Positions 8,172 to 18,080 of a stretch of DNA of 64,000 bases are shown here, piece by piece (within the stretch, counting starts at the first letter, position 1; each line of letters begins with the position of its first letter). The DNA is from RGIG7213 sp045545665 (GTDB taxonomy: Bacteria > Bacillota > Clostridia > Oscillospirales > CAG-272), in contig JAZQBL010000013.1 in assembly GCA_045545665.1 (NCBI GenBank), positions 62,001 through 126,000 on the forward strand, in the 5' to 3' direction. The translations under genes were made by a program, and so were the position numbers. A model generated the notes under the pieces. The model worked only from the letters and a program-made list of their open reading frames with translations. It made no database searches and had not been told where the DNA came from.

Positions 8172-9073
8172 TCAAAAAGCGCCCTTACGAAATCATCCGC
8201 TACGAACGGCTGCATATCGTCTGCCTTTTCTCCGACACCGATATATTTTACCGGTATGCCGAGTTCTTTCTTTATTGATATCACGATACCGCCCTTTGCA
8301 GTACCGTCAAGCTTTGTCAAAATAAGTCCCGTTATTTCAGCGGCATTTTTAAATTCTTTAGCCTGAATTACGGCGTTCTGTCCCGTCGTTGCATCAAGCA
8401 CGAGAAGCGTTTCGCGTGCGGAGTCGGGTGCCTCGCGGGATATGACTCTGTTTATTTTTGCAAGCTCGTCCATAAGGTTTTTCTTATTGTGAAGTCTGCC
8501 TGCCGTGTCTACGATAAGCACGTCCGCTTTCTTTGATTTTGCCGCATTTACGGCGTCGAACACGACTGCCGCAGGGTCTGAGCCCTCCGTATGCTTTATG
8601 ATATCGACACCTATTCTGTCAGCCCATATCTGAAGCTGGTCGATAGCCGCCGCACGGAACGTATCAGCCGCCGCCAAAACGACCTTTTTGCCGTCCGCTT
8701 TGAGATTGTTTGCTATTTTTGCAATAGATGTGGTTTTACCGACACCGTTTACACCGATAACGAGTATTACCGAAAGAGGTGTTGAAAGGTCGAGCGTACC
8801 GCTTTCTCCTATCATTTCGGCGATTATCTTTTTAAGCTCCTCGTAAACGAGCTCACTTTCCGTTATTTTCTGAGATTTTACCGCATAACGGAGCTTTTCA
8901 AGTATCTCCTCCGTTGCGCCGACGCCGACGTCTGCCGTTATGAGTATCTCTTCAAGCTCGTCGAAAAGATCCTCGTCGACTTCTCTCATATTTATAAAAA
9001 GGTCTTTTACTTTGCCGAAAAGTGCATCCTTTGTTTTTGAAAGTCCTGCTTTGAGTTTGTCGAAAAATGCCAT
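8168..9073 (-). CDS. ftsY: Signal recognition particle receptor FtsY
   Basis: 301-residue SRP GTPase that docks ribosome-SRP complexes at the membrane. It has the short N domain (DKLKAGLSKTKDALFGKVKDLF) and the G domain with P-loop GVNGVGKTTSIAKIA, DTFRAAAIDQL, DTAGRLHNKKNLMDEL, TKLDGTAKGG and the closing GVGEKADDMQPF. The long acidic A domain seen in enterobacteria is absent, as in many Gram-positives. It follows smc by 15 bases; smc-ftsY is a conserved Firmicutes pair. Confidence 0.97.
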   Translation of the reverse strand: MAFFDKLKAGLSKTKDALFGKVKDLFINMREVDEDLFDELEEILITADVGVGATEEILEKLRYAVKSQKITESELVYEELKKIIAEMIGESGTLDLSTPLSVILVIGVNGVGKTTSIAKIANNLKADGKKVVLAAADTFRAAAIDQLQIWADRIGVDIIKHTEGSDPAAVVFDAVNAAKSKKADVLIVDTAGRLHNKKNLMDELAKINRVISREAPDSARETLLVLDATTGQNAVIQAKEFKNAAEITGLILTKLDGTAKGGIVISIKKELGIPVKYIGVGEKADDMQPFVADDFVRALFE

Positions 9074-9088
9074 TTTGATTTCCTTTCT

Positions 9089-12000
9089 TTATTCAAGCTT
9101 TCCGATTTTCTGTTCTATCTCGCCTATATCAACGGAAAGTATCTTCGATATTCCCTTTGTCGGCATCGTAACGCCGTAAAGTCTGTCGGCTGCTTCCATC
9201 GTTCCTCGGCGGTGAGATATGAGTATAAACTGTGTTTTTTGCTTATTTTCGGTAAGATAGTCCGCAAAGCGGTCTACGTTCACCTCGTCAAGCGCCGCCT
9301 CTATCTCATCAAGAAGGATAAACGGAGTGGGGTTTACCTCAAGCAGCGCAAAGTACAGTGCTATTGCGACGAACGACTGCTCTCCGCCCGACAGAAGCGA
9401 AAGACTCTTTACGATCTTTCCCGGAGGTGCGACGTTTATATCTATTCCCGATTCAAGTATATTATCGGGCTCAGCTATCTTTATTTCCGCATGGCCGCCG
9501 CCGAAAAGATGCGTAAACACACGTCCGAAGCACACGTTTATTCTCTCTATGGCTTCGGTGAAGCTTGTCTTCATCTCCTCGTCAAGCTTGAATATTATTT
9601 CTTCAAGCTCTGCTTTTGCCGCTTTGAGGTCGTCCGTCTGCTTCAGCATAAAGTCGTATCTTTCCTTGACCTCTTTGTATTCCTCGGCGGCGTTGACGTT
9701 GACGTGTCCCAAAACTCTTATCTTGTTTTTGAGTTCCGTCTGGCGTTTTATCTGCTCGCCTCTCGATGAAGGTGTCACCGTTATGCTGAGCGTTTTTTCT
9801 TTCGCCTCGGAATACGTAAGCTCATATTCTTCATAAAGGGAATTTGTGAGCTTTTCACGTTTTTCCTCGGCACTCGTAAGCTTTGTTTCGGCGGAGGTAT
9901 ACTCACGGAACATAAGCTCCTTTTTATGCGCCTTATCTTTCTCGGCGCTTCTTGAAGAATTAAGCGCTCCTTCAAGCTTCAAAGCCTGTTCGGACAAGGA
10001 GGATATCCTCTGTCTTACCTCTTCTATCTCTTTGTCGAGTCCTTCCGCACCGTCGCCCGATTCCTTCGCAACGGCTGTGTTTTTTTCAAACGATTCGGCA
10101 AGAGCTGTAAGCTTTTCTTCGGCTTTGTCAAGTCTTGCTTTTACTTCTCTTGCTCTTTCGTTAAGCGATATGCCCGTATCGTTTACGCTTTCCGTTTCCT
10201 TTGCGTTTTCGGCAATACGGATATCAAGGACGGAAAGCTGTGATCTTAACTGTTCCTGCTTTTCGTTTTCCTTTGATATTATATCCTCTATAGCTTTTAC
10301 CTTTTCGGCGTTTTCGCTTACGGTATCGGAAAGAAAGGCAAGTCTTCTTTCGTTTTCTTCCTTTTCCGCCTTTCTTCTTTCCGCCCTCTTACCGATGTTG
10401 TCTTTTTCCTCTTTAAGCTCGTTAAGACGTGCGCTGTCACGGTCTATCTGCGTTTTAAGCACCTGAAGCTGTGTGTTTTCGGCGTTGAGAAGAGAAGTAA
10501 TGATAGACGTCGAATTATCTGTATCAGAGGCGCTTTTTTGATATTCTTTTATTTTTTCGGTAAGCTCTTCAAGTTCTTTTTGGAGCTTTGCCATCGTTTG
10601 CTTGCCCTGGGATATCTGTTTTGTCAAGGTGTCGATCTGCGTATTCCTTGACAGCATTCCGCTGTCGTTTCTTGCAGAACCGCCCGTGTACGAGCCGCCC
10701 GCATTGATTATCTGACCGTCAAGGGTAACTATTCTTATTTTGTGGTCGTATTTCTTTGCAAACACGGATGCTTTATCCATATTTTCAAAAACGACCGTTC
10801 TGCCGAGCAGATTTCCTATTATTCCTTTGAATTTTTCATCACAACTCACCAAAGATGATGCTATCCCTACGTAGCCGTCGTTTGACGAAAGCTCCTTTTC
10901 GTTATAGGAAAGATACATCGGGCGTATCGTTGATACGGGGTAGAACGTCGCACGGCCCGCACCGCTTCTCTGCAAATGGCGTATTGCATCCTTTGCCGCA
11001 TTATCGTCCTTTACGACGATATTCTGCATAGACGCACCGAGTGCCGTTTCGATTGCCGTCGTGTATGTCCCTTCAACCTTTATAAGCCTTGAAACAGGAC
11101 CGTACACTTCACCGCATACAGAGCCGTCCTTCGATCTTATATTGCCCTTTTTATATTCTTCGACAACGAATCTTACGCTGTGCGAATAGCCTTCGAGAAG
11201 CTCCTCCATTCGCTTCAGGTTGTCAACTCTGTGATTTTTTGAGGATATATCTATATACACCTCGTTTATTTTTTCACGGAGCTTTGACGCTTCAGCTTCA
11301 GCCATAGCTTCTTTTTCTCTTATTTTTCTTGCGGAGTCGGCGCTTGTTGCAAGCTTTTCTTCGTATCCTGCTATCACGCTTTCCGCCTTTTGCGCTCTTG
11401 CGTTTATGATGTCAAGGCTCTGCTGTCTTTGCGCTATTTCAGAGTCGAGTGCGCTGTCCTTTGCGTCGTCCTCGCCGCCGCCCGTTTCGGAAACGGAGAG
11501 CTTTATGCGGATATCCGTTATTTCTTCTTTTATCCGCTCTGTTTTTTCATTTATTTCATCGACGTTAAGGCTTTTCTCTTCGATATTCTTCGTCGTACTT
11601 TCGTAGTCGGAAAATACCTCCGCGCGTTCTTTTTTAAGTGCTTGAGCCTTTTGTTCAAGCTCTTCTGCCGTTTTCAGTTTTTCTTTTACCTTGAGGCAAA
11701 GCTCGCCGTATTCTTCATTTGCCAGACGTCTGTTTTCCTCGGTCTGTGCTTTGTCGGAGGCGATATGTTCAAGCTCTTTGAGCGCCACGGTCGCCGCGTT
11801 GCTTTTTTTGAATTTTTCCTCCGTAAGAGCTGAAAGTCTTGCGTTTTCTTCCTCTGTTTGGCGCTTGATCTTCGTGGTTTCAAGCATCAGCTCTTCCGTT
11901 TTTTCTTCAAGTGAGGAAAGCTCGCCTTCGGCAAGCTCAAGCTCCGTTTTGTAAAGCTCGTACGTGCCTCGGAATTTCTTTATCTCCTCGGCGAGCTGTG

Positions 12001-12709
12001 TCATATCGTACAGCCACAAAGCGATATCAAGCTCTTTTTTCTCCTCGTGAAGCACGAGATATTTTTTAGCCTTTTCCGCTTCCTTTTCAAGCGGTCCGAC
12101 ACGTCCTTCAAGCTCACCGAGTATGTCAAGCACACGAGACAGGTTATCCTCCGTTGCGGCAAGCTTTTTGGCACTTTCGTTTTTTGAGAATTTATACTTT
12201 GAAATTCCCGCCGCTTCTTCGAATACGCTTCGTCTTTCTTCGCTTTTTCTCGATACTATCTCCGCGATCTTACCCTGACCGATGACGGAATAGCCTTCAC
12301 GTCCGATACCCGTGTTCATAAACAGTTTATGTATATCTTTAAGGCGGCACGCCTTTCCGTTTATAAGATAGTCGCTGTCCCCGCCTCGGAAATATCTTCT
12401 CGTTACGGTGACGGTATCGTAGTCGATATTGAGCCGTCCGGCAGGGGACGAGTTATCAAGGCACAGCGTTACCTGGGCAAACGTACCCGGCTTTCTGCTT
12501 TCGCATCCGCCGAATATGACGTCTTCCATTTTCGTGCCTCGTATATTTCTTGACGATACTTCACCGAGTACCCAGCGCATAGCGTCGGCAATATTTGATT
12601 TTCCGCTTCCGTTAGGGCCGATTATTACAGTTATTCCTTCGTTAAACGAAAGAGTCGTTTTTTCGGGAAAGGATTTAAAGCCCTGAAGCTCTATTGATTT
12701 TAAATACAC
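9089..12709 (-). CDS. smc: Chromosome partition protein SMC
   Basis: 1206 residues, normal for SMC. It is the ATPase of the condensin complex that compacts and segregates chromosomes. Walker A GPNGSGKSN lies at residues 31-39. Two long coiled coils flank a hinge (GEVYGPVSRLIKVEGTYTTAIE through VTLDGQIINAGGSYTGGSA). The C-terminal head has LSGGEQSFVAIAL and Walker B PFILLDEIEAALDEVN. Translation starts at GTG 12709 behind a strong AAGGAGGTGACTGC site. The partners scpA and scpB are not in the window. The start lies 4 bases after the radical SAM gene. Confidence 0.98.
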   Translation of the reverse strand: MYLKSIELQGFKSFPEKTTLSFNEGITVIIGPNGSGKSNIADAMRWVLGEVSSRNIRGTKMEDVIFGGCESRKPGTFAQVTLCLDNSSPAGRLNIDYDTVTVTRRYFRGGDSDYLINGKACRLKDIHKLFMNTGIGREGYSVIGQGKIAEIVSRKSEERRSVFEEAAGISKYKFSKNESAKKLAATEDNLSRVLDILGELEGRVGPLEKEAEKAKKYLVLHEEKKELDIALWLYDMTQLAEEIKKFRGTYELYKTELELAEGELSSLEEKTEELMLETTKIKRQTEEENARLSALTEEKFKKSNAATVALKELEHIASDKAQTEENRRLANEEYGELCLKVKEKLKTAEELEQKAQALKKERAEVFSDYESTTKNIEEKSLNVDEINEKTERIKEEITDIRIKLSVSETGGGEDDAKDSALDSEIAQRQQSLDIINARAQKAESVIAGYEEKLATSADSARKIREKEAMAEAEASKLREKINEVYIDISSKNHRVDNLKRMEELLEGYSHSVRFVVEEYKKGNIRSKDGSVCGEVYGPVSRLIKVEGTYTTAIETALGASMQNIVVKDDNAAKDAIRHLQRSGAGRATFYPVSTIRPMYLSYNEKELSSNDGYVGIASSLVSCDEKFKGIIGNLLGRTVVFENMDKASVFAKKYDHKIRIVTLDGQIINAGGSYTGGSARNDSGMLSRNTQIDTLTKQISQGKQTMAKLQKELEELTEKIKEYQKSASDTDNSTSIITSLLNAENTQLQVLKTQIDRDSARLNELKEEKDNIGKRAERRKAEKEENERRLAFLSDTVSENAEKVKAIEDIISKENEKQEQLRSQLSVLDIRIAENAKETESVNDTGISLNERAREVKARLDKAEEKLTALAESFEKNTAVAKESGDGAEGLDKEIEEVRQRISSLSEQALKLEGALNSSRSAEKDKAHKKELMFREYTSAETKLTSAEEKREKLTNSLYEEYELTYSEAKEKTLSITVTPSSRGEQIKRQTELKNKIRVLGHVNVNAAEEYKEVKERYDFMLKQTDDLKAAKAELEEIIFKLDEEMKTSFTEAIERINVCFGRVFTHLFGGGHAEIKIAEPDNILESGIDINVAPPGKIVKSLSLLSGGEQSFVAIALYFALLEVNPTPFILLDEIEAALDEVNVDRFADYLTENKQKTQFILISHRRGTMEAADRLYGVTMPTKGISKILSVDIGEIEQKIGKLE

Positions 12710-12713
12710 GCAG

Positions 12714-13745
12714 TCACCTCCTTGTATCGGGTACTACTTTTACGTTTATTTCATAGGGGATGATGCTTTCATCCTCCACAACTTTTAATCTGTACAAGCC
12801 GTATTTTTCACAAAGCTTTTCTTTGTTTTCACACCTTATTCCGACGGCTTGCGAGGTATGTTTTTTTGAAACGTACACAGTTACAAACGAATTTTTCAAG
12901 GTATCTGACGTGTACTTTTCAAGCTCTTTTTCAATTTTTTCAAGATATATCGCACTGTCCGCAGAAAGCCCTATTGACGGATCATAGAGTCCTGCGAAAA
13001 TATCCCCTTCGTCGGTAAGGTTATCCTGTGCCTGAAGTCCGAGTCTTATGACGGGGACGTTGTTTTTTATAAATATTTTTTTGACTTCTTTTGCTCTTGA
13101 TACCGTTTCTTCGTGTGAAGGCGGTACGTATTCGCCGTTTTTCGTCATTTCGGCAAGAGCCGTTTCCTTAAAAACGACCGTCGGATATATCCGTGCGCCG
13201 TCAGCTTTGCAGGCGCATATATCGTTTGCCGTTTTTATTTCGGAGTCAAGCGAGGCACCCGGCAACGACGTCATCATCTGACCTATGAGTTTAAAGCCTC
13301 TTTGCTTTACTGCCTTCATTGCCGAAACGGAATCGTGTGCCGTATGCCCTCTTTTACAAAGCTTCAAAACTTTATCGTCCGTGCTTTGTATGCCGAGCTC
13401 GACCGTTGTCATACCGTAAAACGATAGTATATCGAGTATTTCGCCGTTTATATAGTCGGGACGTGTTGAACAGCGCAGGGAGGCAACGTCTCCGTTTTTT
13501 ACGTATCCGTGTCCTATTTCAAGCAGTTTTATCATAAGCTGTCTGTCGATACCCGTAAAAGAACCGCCGAAAAACGCAATTTCACGCTGTGCGCCCTGTG
13601 TTGTTGCAAGCACGGCTTCTATTTCGGGAATTATGGAATCTGCATTGAATTCCGGGGTATTCGTTATTTTTCTCTGATTGCAGAACACACAGTCATTCGG
13701 GCATCCGAGATGCGGAATAAATATCGGTATGTTTACGTGCTTCAT
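12714..13745 (-). CDS. Elp3-like radical SAM protein (no acetyltransferase domain)
   Basis: 343 residues. The opening MKHVNIPIFIPHLGCPNDCVFCNQ holds the CxxxCxxC cluster that binds the radical SAM 4Fe-4S centre. Later marks are FFGGSFTGID, LRCSTRPDYI, TTVELGIQSTDDKVL and GHTAHDSVSAM, all as in the radical SAM half of Elp3. The GNAT acetyltransferase half of true Elp3 is absent, so acetyl-CoA-dependent tRNA modification cannot be assumed. This short form recurs between rnc and smc in many Firmicutes; its substrate is unknown to me. The start overlaps the rnc stop by 4 bases. Confidence 0.85.
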   Translation of the reverse strand: MKHVNIPIFIPHLGCPNDCVFCNQRKITNTPEFNADSIIPEIEAVLATTQGAQREIAFFGGSFTGIDRQLMIKLLEIGHGYVKNGDVASLRCSTRPDYINGEILDILSFYGMTTVELGIQSTDDKVLKLCKRGHTAHDSVSAMKAVKQRGFKLIGQMMTSLPGASLDSEIKTANDICACKADGARIYPTVVFKETALAEMTKNGEYVPPSHEETVSRAKEVKKIFIKNNVPVIRLGLQAQDNLTDEGDIFAGLYDPSIGLSADSAIYLEKIEKELEKYTSDTLKNSFVTVYVSKKHTSQAVGIRCENKEKLCEKYGLYRLKVVEDESIIPYEINVKVVPDTRR

Positions 13746-14446
13746 TCTTTTATAACACCGAAAAGAATAAGTGCGTTGTGTGCCGCCTGCTGTTCGGCAC
13801 GTCTTTTCGACTTACCCTGACCTTTTCCGACGACTGCTCCGTCAAACACGGCATCGACAAAGAAAACTCTGTCGTGGTGCGGTCCTTCTTCTCCCGTCAC
13901 GACGTATTCAAGCACCGCCTCGGGGGATTCCTGCACGAACTGCTGTAACACCGTTTTATAATCGACGTTGCTTCCGGGTTCTATGTGCTTTTCTATTTCG
14001 GGAATTATGAGCGGATACAAAAACTGTTCTGCGGCACTTCTTCCCCCGTCTATATAGACGGTTGCCAGAAAAGCCTCAAAAGCGTCTGCAAGTATTGATT
14101 TACGCTTGCGTCCGCCGTTTTGCTCCTCGCCCTTGCCGAGCTTTATATGTGAGCCGAGGTCAATTTTCTCCGCAAGTGTAAACAGTGTTTCCTCGCACAC
14201 GACAGCCGCTCTCGTTCTCGTCAGCTCCCCTTCGGGAAGATTCGGATATTTGAAAAACATATATTCGCTCACGAGGATACTGAGCACGGAATCACCGAAA
14301 AACTCAAGTCTTTCGTTACATTCGTTCTTTGTTTTTCTGTTTTCGTTTGCGTATGATGAATGTGTAAGGGCAAGTGTGAGGTAATCCGTATTTTTGAACG
14401 TGTACCCACACGTTTTATAAAGATCGTTTAAATTTTCGTTGTACAT
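13742..14446 (-). CDS. rnc: Ribonuclease III
   Basis: 234 residues. It cleaves double-stranded RNA in rRNA and mRNA processing. The signature NERLEFFGDSVLSILVSEY carries the catalytic acidic residues, and a second acidic site is in LADAFEAFLATVYID. The C-terminal dsRNA-binding domain begins near NVDYKTVLQQFVQE and ends with GQGKSKRRAEQQAAHNAL. rnc followed by smc and ftsY is the classic Firmicutes order, here with the radical SAM gene inserted. 75 bases of AT-rich DNA without a clear signal separate it from trmFO. Confidence 0.97.
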   Translation of the reverse strand: MYNENLNDLYKTCGYTFKNTDYLTLALTHSSYANENRKTKNECNERLEFFGDSVLSILVSEYMFFKYPNLPEGELTRTRAAVVCEETLFTLAEKIDLGSHIKLGKGEEQNGGRKRKSILADAFEAFLATVYIDGGRSAAEQFLYPLIIPEIEKHIEPGSNVDYKTVLQQFVQESPEAVLEYVVTGEEGPHHDRVFFVDAVFDGAVVGKGQGKSKRRAEQQAAHNALILFGVIKE

Positions 14447-14521
14447 AATCTCATTAAATACATTCCGTTTATTCGTTTTATGTTGGATCTGCCGCTGATA
14501 ATTTCAACGGTATATTATTGA

Positions 14522-15838
14522 CTACGAAAGAAGATCCTTTACAGAGTCTATATATTCAAGCGCACGCACGGCGTAATAATCGTATCTGCCTTTTTTGCCG
14601 CCTTTTACTTTTCTGTCGGGAGGAGCTATCAGACCGAAATTTGCATTCATCGGCTGAAAATCCGCACCGTTATAAGATGAAACGTATTTCACCATAGCGC
14701 CGGTTATACAGACGTCAGAAAATATCACAGGCTCTTTTCCGTCTGCAAACCGTGCGGCGTTTATTCCGCAGACAAGTCCCGACGATGCCGACTCAACGTA
14801 GCCTTCAACACCCGTCATCTGTCCTGCAAAAAACAGTCCGGGGATGTTTTTCACCATATACGTGGTGTCAAGAAATCCGGGAGAATTGAGGTACGTATTT
14901 CTGTGCATAACTCCGTAGCGGAGAAATTCCGCATTTTCAAGTCCCGGGATCATCGAAAACACTTTTTTCTGTTCGGGAAAAGTCAGATGCGTCTGGAATC
15001 CGACTATATTGTACATCGTCTTTTCAAGATTTTCCGCACGGAGCTGTACTGCCGCATACGGCTCGCGTCCCGTTTTGGGATCCGTAAGTCCGACGGGCTT
15101 CATAGGTCCGTACAAAAGCGTTTCGAAGCCTCTTTTCGCCATTACCTCGACAGGCATACAGCCTTCGAAAACGGCGGGATCTTTTTCAAACCCGTGAAGG
15201 TTTGCACATTCCGCACTTACAAGTGCGTTATAAAACGCTTCGTATTCTTCCTTCGTCATCGGGCAGTTTACGTAAGCTGCCTCTCCTTTATCGTACCGTG
15301 ACTGTTCAAAGACCTTTTCACGGTTGATACTTTCCGCAGACACTATCGGTGCTGCGGCGTCGAAAAAGTGAAGTCCGTCACCGGCAAGCGCCATTATTTT
15401 TTCGCTGAGTAAATCGGACGTAAGCGGTCCTGTTGCGATAACGGTTATCTCCCCTTCGGGAATGCTTGTGACTTCTTCCGATATTATTTCGATATTTTCG
15501 TTATTTTTTATTTCGTCGGTTATGAATTTCGAAAATTTTTCTCTGTCGACTGCAAGGGATGCGCCCGCCGGCACGCTTGTGTTATCTGCGGCACGCATTA
15601 TCAGAGAATCGAGTCGGCGCATCTCCTCTTTCAAAAGCCCGACGGCGTTGAATATCTGCAAGGATCTCAAAGAGTTCGAGCACACAAGCTCAGCGAACGT
15701 ATCGCTTTTATGAGCAGGCGTTTTCTTGTTCGGCTTCATTTCGAAAAGCCTTACCTTATGCCCTCTTTTGGCGCATTGATACGCCGCCTCGCATCCTGCA
15801 AGGCCTGCGCCTATTACGTTTATATACGAGCTGTTCAT
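14522..15838 (-). CDS. trmFO: Folate/FAD-dependent tRNA (uracil-54-C5) methyltransferase
   Basis: 438 residues. TrmFO makes ribothymidine at tRNA position 54 using methylenetetrahydrofolate and FAD. The N-terminal dinucleotide fold INVIGAGLAGCEAAY and the phrase ELVCSNSLRSLQ are diagnostic, as are MTKEEYEAFYNAL and the C-terminal GQMTGVEGYVESASSGL. The ATG at 15838 overlaps the topA stop (ATGA); an ATG at 15844 is an alternative, and neither has a strong ribosome site, which points to translational coupling. topA-trmFO adjacency is common in Firmicutes. Confidence 0.96.
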   Translation of the reverse strand: MNSSYINVIGAGLAGCEAAYQCAKRGHKVRLFEMKPNKKTPAHKSDTFAELVCSNSLRSLQIFNAVGLLKEEMRRLDSLIMRAADNTSVPAGASLAVDREKFSKFITDEIKNNENIEIISEEVTSIPEGEITVIATGPLTSDLLSEKIMALAGDGLHFFDAAAPIVSAESINREKVFEQSRYDKGEAAYVNCPMTKEEYEAFYNALVSAECANLHGFEKDPAVFEGCMPVEVMAKRGFETLLYGPMKPVGLTDPKTGREPYAAVQLRAENLEKTMYNIVGFQTHLTFPEQKKVFSMIPGLENAEFLRYGVMHRNTYLNSPGFLDTTYMVKNIPGLFFAGQMTGVEGYVESASSGLVCGINAARFADGKEPVIFSDVCITGAMVKYVSSYNGADFQPMNANFGLIAPPDRKVKGGKKGRYDYYAVRALEYIDSVKDLLS

Positions 15839-18051
15839 TTGCATTTTTCGTTAAGGCATACGTATTCGTCGGGCTTTTTGGCAAACATCGTCATACCGCA
15901 CTTGGGGCATTTTTCCTTTGTGGGTGCGTAGGACGTCGTAAATTCGCACTTCGGTGCGTTTGCACATGCGTAATATTCACGTCTGCCGTGCTTCTTCTTG
16001 ACTATATTTCCGCCGCATCTGGGGCAGGGTGCGCCCGTCGGTTCTGCCTTCTGGACTGTGTTTCTGCACGTCGGGAATCTTTCGCAAGCGTAAAATTCTC
16101 CGTACGGACCGCTTCTTATGACCATCATAGCGCCGCATTTTTCGCAGACCATATCAGTCTTTACGGGTTCTTTCTTTTCTTTTTCGGGAACGACGTTGCC
16201 GTTTTTATCTATTTTCTTCGTGTTTTTGCACGCAGGGTAGTTCGGGCAAGCGGCAAAATCGCCGAATCTTCCCGATTTTATAACCATTTTTGCACCGCAT
16301 TTTTCACACGTGATGTCCGTTTCCTCGTCGGCATATTTATATTTTTTGCCGTTGACGGTCTTCTCGGCCTTTTCAAGCGTTACGCTGAAATCACCCCAGA
16401 ACTTCTGAAGGACGTTCTGATACGTTTCCGTTCCGTGGGATATATTATCAAGCGAATCTTCCATATTTGCGGTAAATTTATAATCGACTATACCGGGGAA
16501 GAAATCCGTCATAAGCTGTGTTGTGACTTCACCGAGTGAGGTAGGTGCCAGCGCTTTTCCCACACGCTTTACGTAATTTCTTGCAACGATCGTCGTGATA
16601 ATGGGCGTAAACGTACTCGGACGGCCTATTCCCATTTCTTCAAGCTGTTTGATGAGCGATGCTTCCGTAAATCTTGACGGCGGCTCCGTGAAGTGCTGTT
16701 TTTTCGTAAGGCTCAAAAGCTTCAGCACGTCGCCTTCGTTGACTTCGGGAAGCTTGACGCCTCTTTCTTCATCAACGCTGTCCTCGGTTTCCTCGTAGAT
16801 CGCCATATAGCCCTTGAATTTTACCGTATATCCGCTTGCTCTGTAGTTGTATATCTGTGCGGTAATATCAAGACTTACCGTATCAAGCTCTGCAGGTGCC
16901 ATCTGGCTTGCAACGAATCTGTCCCAGATGAGCTTATACAGCTTATACTGATCGGATGAAAGCTTATCTTTTATGAGCTTCGGGGGAAATTCAAGCGACG
17001 ACGGACGAATAGCTTCGTGCGCGTCCTGCGCTCCTGCCTTCGCCTTAAAAACTCTCGCCTTGCTCGGAAGGTATTTTTTGCCGTATTCACGGTCGATATA
17101 GTCTCTGAGATTTGACAAAGCGGAATCGGATATACGCAAAGAGTCCGTTCTCATATACGTGATAACACCCTGCGTTCCGCCAAGCTCTGCACCGAGGTTT
17201 ATACCTTCGTAAAGCTCCTGTGCGACCTTCATCGTTCTTTGAGAACGGAAGTTGAGCTTTTTAGCCGCCTCCTGCTGTAAAGTAGAGGTTATAAACGGAG
17301 GCTGAGGATTCTTATACTTAAGAGTCTTCTTTACCGACGTTACGGTGAACGGCTCACGGCTTCCCTGTTCGACCGACAGTGCTTCTTCTTCGCTCGTCAC
17401 TTCCGTTTTCGTGCCGTTTATGCCAACGAAACGTGCGGTAAACACTTCGTTTTTCGCAGTTTGAAGCTCGCTTTCGATAGTCCAGTATTCCTTCGGAACA
17501 AATGCTCTTATCTCGTTTTCTCTGTCAACTATTATCTTTGTTGCAACAGACTGCACTCTGCCTGCGGAAAGTCCGCTTTTTACGGTCTTCCACAAAAACG
17601 GGCTGAGCTTGTAGCCGACTATTCTGTCGAGAATACGGCGTGCCTGCTGTGAATCGACAAGATCCATATTGATCTTACCGGGATTTTCAATAGCACGGCA
17701 TACGGCTTCCTTTGTAAGCTCGTTATATGTCACTCTGTGCGTTTTTTCCTCATCGCAGTCAAGCGCCGTGGCAAGGTGCCAGGCTATTGCCTCTCCCTCG
17801 CGGTCAGGGTCGGTTGCCAAAAATATTTCGTCAGCCTGCTTGACTTCTTTTTTCAGAGAATTTATAAGCTCGCTTTTATCTCTTATATTGACGTATTTTG
17901 CTTTGAAGCCGTTTTCTATATCGACTCCGAGCGTACTTTTCGGAAGGTCCTTGACGTGGCCGACGGATGCGACCACCTTATATCCCGAGCCGAGATATCC
18001 TTTTATCGTTCCCGCCTTACCGGGTGATTCTATTATAACAAGTTTTGACAT
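15835..18051 (-). CDS. topA: DNA topoisomerase I
   Basis: 738 residues; it relaxes negative supercoils. The Toprim domain opens with KLVIIESPGKAGTIKGYLG and contains FLATDPDREGEAIAWHL. The active-site tyrosine is in GVITYMRTDSLRIS near residue 300. The C-terminus carries four Cys4 zinc ribbons (CEKCGAKM...CPNYPAC, CEKCGAMM...CERFPTC, CPRCGGNI...CANAPKC, CPKCGMTM...CLNEKC), one or more above the minimal bacterial set. It is followed by trmFO with a 4-base overlap and preceded by dprA. Confidence 0.98.
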   Translation of the reverse strand: MSKLVIIESPGKAGTIKGYLGSGYKVVASVGHVKDLPKSTLGVDIENGFKAKYVNIRDKSELINSLKKEVKQADEIFLATDPDREGEAIAWHLATALDCDEEKTHRVTYNELTKEAVCRAIENPGKINMDLVDSQQARRILDRIVGYKLSPFLWKTVKSGLSAGRVQSVATKIIVDRENEIRAFVPKEYWTIESELQTAKNEVFTARFVGINGTKTEVTSEEEALSVEQGSREPFTVTSVKKTLKYKNPQPPFITSTLQQEAAKKLNFRSQRTMKVAQELYEGINLGAELGGTQGVITYMRTDSLRISDSALSNLRDYIDREYGKKYLPSKARVFKAKAGAQDAHEAIRPSSLEFPPKLIKDKLSSDQYKLYKLIWDRFVASQMAPAELDTVSLDITAQIYNYRASGYTVKFKGYMAIYEETEDSVDEERGVKLPEVNEGDVLKLLSLTKKQHFTEPPSRFTEASLIKQLEEMGIGRPSTFTPIITTIVARNYVKRVGKALAPTSLGEVTTQLMTDFFPGIVDYKFTANMEDSLDNISHGTETYQNVLQKFWGDFSVTLEKAEKTVNGKKYKYADEETDITCEKCGAKMVIKSGRFGDFAACPNYPACKNTKKIDKNGNVVPEKEKKEPVKTDMVCEKCGAMMVIRSGPYGEFYACERFPTCRNTVQKAEPTGAPCPRCGGNIVKKKHGRREYYACANAPKCEFTTSYAPTKEKCPKCGMTMFAKKPDEYVCLNEKCK

Positions 18052-18080
18052 TTACGCCATTCCTTTCTTATTTTCGATCT

